DNA of 64,000 bases from Acanthosoma haemorrhoidale (Eukaryota > Arthropoda > Insecta > Hemiptera > Acanthosomatidae): NCBI GenBank assembly GCA_930367205.1, contig OV884009.1:122024639-122088638 (forward strand), read 5' to 3'. Below, one piece after another: positions 10,266 through 64,000 of the stretch (the first letter of the stretch is position 1; the number at the start of each line of letters is the position of its first letter). The position numbers and the translations under genes were made by a program. The notes under the pieces are model-generated. The model saw only the letters and a program-made list of their open reading frames with translations. It did not search any database and was not told the origin of the DNA.

Positions 10266-12600
10266 TTGGAGATTTACCCACATCACCTATCCCTCTCTCA
10301 CTTTCACCAAACTATATTTTGTCAAATATTTGAAAAACTCCTATTAGGAAGTCTCCTTCCAATTTTTGAATCCATAAATATTTTTGCTACCCACCAGTTT
10401 GGGTCCTGTCTACGACATTCTACTGCTGAGCAAGGCCTTCGCGTTGTTGATCACATATCCTCAGCCCATGAAACCAAACAGTATTGCACTGCTGCCTTTC
10501 TAGACATAGCTCAAGCTTTTAACAGGGTTTGGCTCGCAGGTTTTGCTTTACAAGCTCGAAAGATATTTACCACAGATCCTTGTATAATCCTACATTCCAA
10601 CCTTTCAAACCACTTCTTCCAAGTCCACTGTGGTTCAGAATATTCTAACTAATATCCTATAAAAGCAGGAGTTCCTCAGACCAGTGTCCTGGGTCCCATC
10701 CTCTATAACCTATACACCAATGATGTCCCCTCTACTCCCAATACGTTCTTGGCAACATTTGCAAATGACACTGTAGTCCTGTCATCCCAACCAGAACCCG
10801 ATATATCATCCCATAACCTTCAAAAATACCTTGCTAAGATCAAGTATTGGTGCAACCAATGGTGGATCAATATTAATGAAACAAAATGTTCCCACATTAC
10901 CTTTACCGCATGTCCTGTCCACTAGTTTTGTTTCTTTTAATTTTTAATTCCATTCCTCTTCTTGTATCCGAAACAGTGCGGCATTTAGGATTCCATATCG
11001 ACAAAATGCTGACGTCAGCAACAAAACCCTTCATAACGATCTTAATATAGCCCTACATTCTTGAACTCATATCTTCCAAATTCACGAAATTCCATAGTAA
11101 CCAATCAACCACTCTATTGCCCTAGCACAGTTATTACACTCCGCCACACATCCCATTAATCCTCCTGAGAGACTAAAGCAGTGTCCTCGTGAGCTGTTAA
11201 TAAATACGTGACAGTGGAGTCCTGGCATTGGCCAGTTTCACCAATCATGTCCTGAGGGTCTGTGGCTCTCGCGTTCTTGGCCAGCCTCCACTGGCTCGTA
11301 TCCGGTGACGTGGTTGATGGAAGAGCGTGGGGGGACTTCCTAAGACACCGCTTCATCTTTTGCATGTGAGGGAGGTGACAGCCATGTGGATTTGGGAGGT
11401 CTCTGGGTTGTATAATCCTACATTCCAACCTTTCAAACCACTTCATCCAAGTCCGCTGTGGTTCAGAATATTCTAACTAATATCCTATAAAAGCAGGAGT
11501 TCCTCAGAGCAGTGTCCTGGGTCCCATCCTCTATAATAACCTATACACCACTGATGTCCCCTCTACTCCCAATACGTTCTTGGTAACATTTGCAAATGAC
11601 ACTGTAGTCCTGTCATCCCAACCAGACCCCGATATATCATCCCATAACCTTCAAAAATACCTTGCTAAGATCAAGTATTGGTGCAACCAATGGTGGATCA
11701 ATATTAATGAAACAAAATGTTCCCACATTACCTTTACCGCATGTCCTGTCCACTAGTTTTTTTTTTTTAATTTTTAATTCCATTCCTCTTCTTGTATCCG
11801 AAACAGTACGGCATTTAGGATTCCATATCGACAAAATGCTGACATAGAACCAACACAAGAGGCTAAAAATACAATACACGACAAGAACTGTTTTTCGGAC
11901 AACAGACACAAACATACGCTTTGGGCAACTGTAAAGACTGCTCACAAGGACATCCCATCTCTCAATAGAAAATTAATTTCTAATCTACAAAGTTATACCT
12001 AAGCCAACCTAGACACATGAAATAGAGCTATGGGGGCAAGCAAAAAAGTCGATCATCAAGCGTATCCAATCCTATCAATCAAAAGACCTAAGAACAATAG
12101 TTAATACCCCTTACTACGTCAGCAACAAAACCCTTCATAACGATCTTAATATAGCCCTACATTCTTGAACTCATATCTTCCAAATTCACGAAATTCCATA
12201 GTAACCAATCAACCACTCTATTGCCCTAGCACAGTTATTACACTCCGCCACACATCCCATTAATCCTCCTGAGAGACTAAAGCAGTGTCCTCGTGAGCTG
12301 TTAATAAATACGTGACAGTGGAGTCCTGGCATTGGCCAGTTTCACCAATCATGTCCTGAGGGTCTGTGGCTCTCGCGTTCTTGGCCAGCCTCCACCGGCT
12401 CGTATCCGGTGACGTGGTTGATGAAAGAGCGTGGGGGGACTTCCTAAGACACCGCTTCATCTTTTGCATGTGAGGGAGGTGACAGCCATGTGGATTTGGG
12501 AGGTCTCTGGGTTGTTGGTAAATACTGTAGGAATAAGCAAGTGAATGAAGAACTGTAAATATGACATAATGAGAACATTGATTACAGTTACTTATTGCCC
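10266..12600 (+). mobile_element. Jockey-like LINE (reverse transcriptase part) with internal tandem duplication
   Basis: The frame at 10266-10652 carries FEKLLLGSLLPIFE, then HSTAEQGLRVVDHISSA and AAFLDIAQAFNRVW, the Jockey-type reverse transcriptase motif A with its aspartate. Further blocks in other frames give SVLGPILYNLYTNDVPSTP (about 10685), TFANDTVVLSSQP (YADD-equivalent altered to AND) and the region with HLGFHIDKMLT (about 10980). After these comes a Jockey-type C-terminus read from about 12117. A stretch at 10581-11408 is repeated at 11409-12515. The copy is 5'-truncated and frameshifted. Confidence 0.75.
10581..12515 (+). repeat. Direct tandem duplication within the LINE (two units)
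   Basis: Unit 1 (10581-11408, 828 bp) and unit 2 (11409-12515, 1107 bp) both begin TGTATAATCCTACATTCC and both end GGTCTCTGGGTTG. They are almost identical base for base. Unit 1 lacks about 274 bp present in unit 2 (11844-12117), joined at GCTGAC/GTCAGC with an AC microhomology. Small differences include one 3-bp indel and a homopolymer length change. Confidence 0.9.
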
Positions 12601-13149
12601 AAAGGCAATAAATAATAAAAGGCAGATTGTAATTTTATCGCAATAAAGATTTTATTAAAAAAAAATTAAAATACATACGTTGTAATAATATCAGCAGATT
12701 AAATTTTTTTTTTTTTAAATTAGATTGAATTTGAGGAAGTGAGTTTTTGGTTGAAATAATTTGTAATTGAGGCAGTGTTATGACTATGAAATGATATGAC
12801 AAAAAGTTTATTCTAAGACATAGTCCAAGAAGATTAACAAGGAACAAAATAGGAATGTCAAGCTGATAAAAATAAATCCATAACATTCACAGGTTTGATA
12901 AGCTTATAAATACTATGCACATGTGTTTGTGTAATACTATGTGCTATGGTACATATGAGATGACTACAAAGAACCAACGGGAAAAAAATTGCAATAAAAA
13001 ACAAAAATGAGGGCAGATGGAAAAAATAAATGAATAAATAAAACTAAGGATCAACAAGGGTAGAAACAACATGGAAGGTTACAGGGATGAATGAAAAATA
13101 AGTAAACAGAATAATAACAAGGTATCATAAATTATTAGATTGGAGGGAG
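12601..13149. other. AT-rich stretch, probably LINE 3' tail sequence
   Basis: No coding signal is visible here. The stretch lies between the end of the Jockey-like LINE and the coding end of the minus-strand CR1-like LINE. It probably includes the latter's 3' untranslated region, with a palindromic GCCCAAAGGC near 12598. Confidence 0.4.
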
Positions 13150-15690
13150 ATTAAAAACTGGTAAAGTGTTGATTTAAAAAATTGAGAGATTCGATGAAGG
13201 ACGAATGTTGATGGGGATGGAGTTCAAAAGGTTTGTGGCACTGCTATGAAAAGAATGGCCAAAGAAAGCAGATTTATGAGAAGAGAAATACAAGTCGGAA
13301 GGGTAGGAATTAACATTGCGGGATTTGATTGCTGATTTGAATTGGAGGAAGTTGTAGGAAAGCCCCCCTACGCTTTTTAGTCATGATAGTATTGAAAAGG
13401 AGGGGTCCGAGGAAGTATTGGAGACCGGCGAAGAATGGAGCTGTGTTAACTTGGAGTAGTACAGCAAATTGCAATAGTCCCTGGGAATCCCAAGTATAAA
13501 GTAAACAATTCAACAGCTACTTTAAAGGAACCTCAAGATCCCCAAATACCACTGTACGCCACACAGCCATAGTAGAAATGGGGGAGGTAAAAGAGGAAAC
13601 CACGAGTTTGCTAATCTGTAATGGAAGGAGTTGACATGATCAATTGAGCAATTTAAGGGTGGAAATGGATCGGCTGGTTTTTAGGGAAATGTTTTTTTTC
13701 CAAGATATAGTTGGTCAATGACCAAACCTAGATTTTTGACTGAAGTAAAGAATTGGATAGGTCGAACATTGATGGTGAAGGTGGGAATATCATTTAGAGG
13801 TTTGAGTAGGGGATGTGAACCAATGATGATTGCTTTGGATTTCTCCACGATCAAGCGAAAATTATGGAGCGAGGCCCAGGTAAAGATTCGATCCAGGTCT
13901 TCCTGAATAAACCTCGTTTGAAGTTCAGTCCTCAGGAAGAGAAAAAAGTCTTCCTGAATCAATAGGGAGGCGGATTGGAGCTGACTAGGAGGGAAGGATA
14001 GGTAAATTTGGATGTCGTCGGCATAAAGGTGGAATGAACAATGATGGTAGATGTATGGAGGTATATATAGAACTGATATAGACACAGAAAGGTAATGGTG
14101 AAATAGATGAACCCTGGTCTACACTAGAAGACAATGAAAGGGGTTGGAGGTGGATGTTGATCAGGGATGACTACTACCTGAAACAATTAGAGATGAATGA
14201 TGTAAACCAGCTGACGTCACTATAAGAAAAGGACATCGATACTAGTTTCGATAAAATGATGGAGTAATCAAGGGGAATGAAAGCCTTGGTAAAGTCTAAG
14301 AGGATAAGGATATATATGTGCTGTTGGTCAATGGTGGATTGGAGGTCTAGCGTGATTTTTGTGATAGCAGATTGAGTGGAAAATCCTTGTCTGAAGCTGG
14401 ATTGGAGGGGATTTAAAAGGGTTTCTAGAAATGAAAAAATTTGGGATTGAACTAGTCTTTCGAGGGATTTGGAAAGGCTAGAGAGAATGGATATAGGACG
14501 ATGGCCTTTGAGGGAGGTGGGACTAGGAAATTTATTTAACGGAAGAACATTTGCTTTTTTCTAGTTTTGGAGATACAAATTATACATGTGAAGCTATAGA
14601 GGAAGAATTGTAGGGAGACTTAAGAGCTTAAGGAATTCCATCTGGACCTATCGAATTTGTTCTTGATTTCATAATTGAGGAAATGATGTCAGAAGGAGAG
14701 ATGTACAAGAAAAAGAAGTTGTCTGGTTGGAAATTACAAGTGGCGTTGATTGGACTGGAGTGAAGGATTTGCGATGAAACCGTCAGGGTGGACAGAAAGT
14801 TTGAGTTAAGGTCATTGGGAGAAGTATGGCAAACAGGGGAGGTGTTTGGTTTAATGAGAGGAAATTTGTGGAGGAGGTTCCATTTGGAGCGAGACTGTTG
14901 CAGAAGATAACAACGACTCATGAAAGAATTTTGGTTGGGCAAGCCAGATTTTAGACTAGGTGAGGTTCCAAAGGGTTTAAAAGAGGGATTCATCCTCCGG
15001 ATGCCTGGTGTTGGTGAACCTTCTCCAAGCTACATTCCGATGCCTCATTAATTCCTAAATTTTCTGAGTCAACCAAGAAGCTTAGGGAGGGGGGTTTGGA
15101 AATACTTAAATGTCACATGCTTGTCAAGGATGCAGAGGAGATTGGTGGTGAGAAAATCAATGATAGGATCAGCAGAGGTCAAGGAATATAACAGGTCCTA
15201 GTTGTCGCCAGGTCAGATTGGGTGGTCTCAAATGTCAGAGAATTGACGTTATGGTAGGTGATATTCCTGGGGAAGGAAAGAGTTGACATCCAGATTATAT
15301 GAGATTGTGGCCTGAAAGGAAAGGTATTAGCAGTTGAAAGGAGGAAATTAGATTTACGGGGGAGTCTATGATAAAAAGATCTATCCAGGATTCTGAAACA
15401 TTTGTATGATGGGTAGCAGAATACAGGACGACAAAAAGATTTAAGGATGATAAGGTTGACAAGAAAGGGTTTGTATAAGGAATTGATAAGTAAATTAGTA
15501 TTAAGATCACTTGCTAGAATGATATTATTTGGATACTGCTATTATATGCTGAAAGTTGTCAAGAAAAAATTTAAGGAATTCGACGTGATGACCGGGGAAA
15601 GATTGGACATTGTCATGGCATGTTGTTTGGACCCTACTCACGAGGAAGAGAGAGGGCGAAAACATATATGAGAGCAGGGAGAAAAAAGTG
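13150..15690 (-). mobile_element. CR1-like LINE (endonuclease and reverse transcriptase, decayed)
   Basis: Read on the minus strand, the endonuclease region shows NVQSFPGHHVEFLKFFLDNF followed by HIIAVSK (about 15525-15620) and SWIDLFIIDSPVN ending LSGHNLI (15295-15400). The reverse transcriptase entry is SDIISSIMKSRTNSIGPDGI (about 14640-14700). It is followed by GHRPISILSSLSKSLERLV (about 14450-14510), ILILLDFTKAF (motif A, about 14290), and YADDIQIYLSFPPSQ (motif C, about 14010). The C-terminus has SATNLLNSIPINIRPSSNL before a stop near 13170. Long stretches are still open, but several frame breaks occur. The C-terminal block and general layout point to the CR1/L2 group. Confidence 0.78.
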
Positions 15691-15949
15691 TAGGTCTTGA
15701 GAATAGTCATAAGGAAGAGAACTGGATATGAGAAGACTAATTATTTAGAGTGCTGTGGTTGGAAGTACTATGAAACAATTTGAGAATAAACAGAAAACAA
15801 TATATACTAAAAGAAAAGTAAAAAAGAAATGAAAACTAGAAACTAGACTAATAAAAAAAAACAGTTCAGAGATTAAGGAGAGACAGGTAGTAAGTAAGGA
15901 AAGGAGAAGGAGAGGTCAGTTTAGGAAGGAACCTTTAACAGGACAGCGT

Positions 15950-16140
15950 TCCATGCCATCAAAACCCAGATATCAAGGCTGGCTTTTGGTTTTTTTCAGA
16001 TATTTTGGGTGGGTGTAGGTTAACCTATAGGCAACAGCTGGTAGGAGAAGAAAGTGTCTTCATCATTCAAGCAGCTCAGGAAACCAGATATATCAATTGT
16101 GGACCAGGTGTTGAAGAGGGGGGCATTTTCCAAGGATAAT
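15950..16140 (+). mobile_element. Short LINE endonuclease-like fragment
   Basis: This plus-strand stretch (TTTTTTTCAGATATTTTGGG, then AACTGG-like and GGTAGGAG words) parallels 51960-52020. There it precedes a recognisable Jockey-type endonuclease. The similarity is by eye and short, so the assignment is tentative. The piece ends in an ATT-rich run at 16138-16160. Confidence 0.35.
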
Positions 16141-16231
16141 AAATATATTATTATTATTAAGTCATCACTATCAGGATATTTTTAATTGATAACTGCACAC
16201 AGGTCAATTAACATTTACCCAACAAATCAAT

Positions 16232-17033
16232 TTTATTATGCTTATAAAACAATATTTACATATTTCAGCCTAATTTATATACATAATCACAAATATTCAC
16301 ACAATTAAGTACTTTTGATTTACTAATAAAATCTACATTTCATGACATTAATACATTTTGTGTAATCAGTGTTAACTTATATGCAGTGTACTCTGAATAT
16401 ATTTAAATCAAATATTTGTAAGTGATATTGTTTAAAATTATTTGTATAGATCTTCTTTTGACGAGTAAGCGAATTGCATATACATTTTTTGAAACATAAC
16501 TGAACATAAGGATAAATTAACTAACAGATATTTAACTATTAAAATATTTACATCAACAAAAACTTCAAACTCATTAAAAGTATAAAAGCTCAGTAAAATT
16601 AATTTTAAAAGTTGTTATATCATAATAAATATTTTATAATAGAAAAATAAAACAAGTTCTAAATATAAATTCGAATGACATATCTGAACTTTAATAAAAG
16701 ATAATTAGTATAAACAATTATGATTTACAATGATGTTTTTTAATATACAATTCTAAATCTAGATGATATTAATCACAATTTTTCCTCTTTTAAATTACTA
16801 GATTTAAAGTACTACATTTTTTTTAATTACATTAACACAAATATTGAAATTTACTTAAAAGATATAGTAACTTTCTGATAATTTAATTGTAATATCACAA
16901 TTAAAATTCTTAAGACATATATCCCTCAATAACATATTCTAGAATTATCTTCAGTCTCTTCATTCTTATAATCTCCATTTAATTAACAGGGATACTTTTT
17001 TGGTAAGAAAGATAGGTGATAGAAAAAGTAGAA
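16232..17033 (-). other. Probable 3' untranslated region of Pvr
   Basis: AT-rich, non-coding sequence follows the stop. The clearest canonical AATAAA on the minus strand is at 16232-16237. The end is a guess without transcript data. Confidence 0.35.
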
Positions 17034-63460
<46,427 letters not shown>

Positions 63461-64000
63461 CTAAAATATAATTTCAAACATAGAATTACATATATCGTGA
63501 TATGGGAAAATTTTTATTTAACCATAAATTCTGTTCTAAGCTTACAGCAGACCTAAACATTGTATCAGGTAAGGTCATCATCCACCTGGATGAGAGATGG
63601 AACACAGACAAAGGATGACATTAACATGATTTCATACCACAAGTAAATAGTTGTTATATTGGTAATAGGCAATTACACAACATGGTCGGGCATATAATTA
63701 CACAGAATTAAACTTATACACATCAAAATATTACAATAGAACATTCCTACAGACACTTAATAAATTACTGTACTTTCATGATATACTAAGGAAAAATGCA
63801 AGGAGTAACTAGTCAGCACAAAAGAACTGCCCAGTCAATAAACCACAACTACTCCACTAAAGTGCTAATCCACTAAAGTGGCTCAGTCGCGGTCGTACCC
63901 ACAGTGCGCGAAGACACAAAAGTGGCTTTGGTAGTTAACTGTCTAACTGTGCGGAGCCAATATAGTTGTTTTGAAAGGAACAACAATCAGGAGTAAACGG
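63461..64000 (-). other. Start of the next upstream Pvr intron
   Basis: Sequence after the ttttag acceptor of the first visible Pvr exon. It is AT-rich, with a CCACTAAAGTG word repeated near 63854 and 63870. No exon is recognisable; further Ig exons must lie outside the window. Confidence 0.6.

Overview
This is animal genomic DNA, most likely from an arthropod. It is AT-rich, has short protein-coding exons with GT-AG splice sites spread over tens of kilobases, and is dense in decayed retrotransposons. No prokaryotic operon, CRISPR array, rRNA or convincing tRNA is visible. Two host genes can be read, both on the minus strand. At the left edge is the 5' part of a RAD51 recombinase gene: exon 1 at 4349-4447, exon 2 at 1-102, running off the window. 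From 63460 down to 17034 lies the 3' two thirds of a class III/V-type receptor tyrosine kinase, best matched to invertebrate Pvr (PDGF/VEGF receptor). I traced 14 exons whose phases all agree. They give 647 residues: the last Ig domain, a transmembrane helix, a split kinase with insert, and a C-terminal tail ending in a stop at 17034-17036. Earlier Ig exons lie beyond position 64000.

The space between the genes (about 4.6-17 kb) and the Pvr introns are mostly transposable-element debris. From left to right: a LINE fragment in the RAD51 intron; a minus-strand Ty3/gypsy copy (A, 4646-9700) with a BEL/Pao fragment (6614-9007) inserted in it between GTCGC target-site repeats; a Jockey-like LINE with an internal tandem duplication (10.3-12.6 kb); a CR1-like LINE (13.1-15.7 kb); the Pvr 3' end; two solo LTRs with clean target-site duplications (21456-22177 and 22883-23778) and two tRNA-derived SINEs; a pogo/Tigger-like transposase relic (27.0-28.8 kb); a copia element with its reverse transcriptase core removed (29.4-31.8 kb); a 320-bp perfect CT run; a doubly deleted gypsy copy (B, 34358-36898) with both LTRs; a third gypsy relic (C, 39.5-42.4 kb); a copia relic with a Tc1 fragment inside (42.5-43.4 kb); a 63-bp minisatellite (44.2 kb); a CR1-like LINE (46.4-48.5 kb); Jockey-like LINEs (51.9-54.9 kb); unidentified open frames (55-56 kb); a perfect 30-bp hairpin (56.6 kb); and a Tc1 relic (59.2-59.7 kb).

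No previously undescribed host system could be demonstrated. The points most worth checking are the BEL insertion, whose excision restores the gypsy reading frame but which lacks a 3' LTR; the HGD in place of HRD in the receptor catalytic loop; a possible alternative receptor C-terminus by intron retention; a gypsy LTR about 200 bp upstream of the RAD51 start codon; and the unassigned frames at 55-56 kb.
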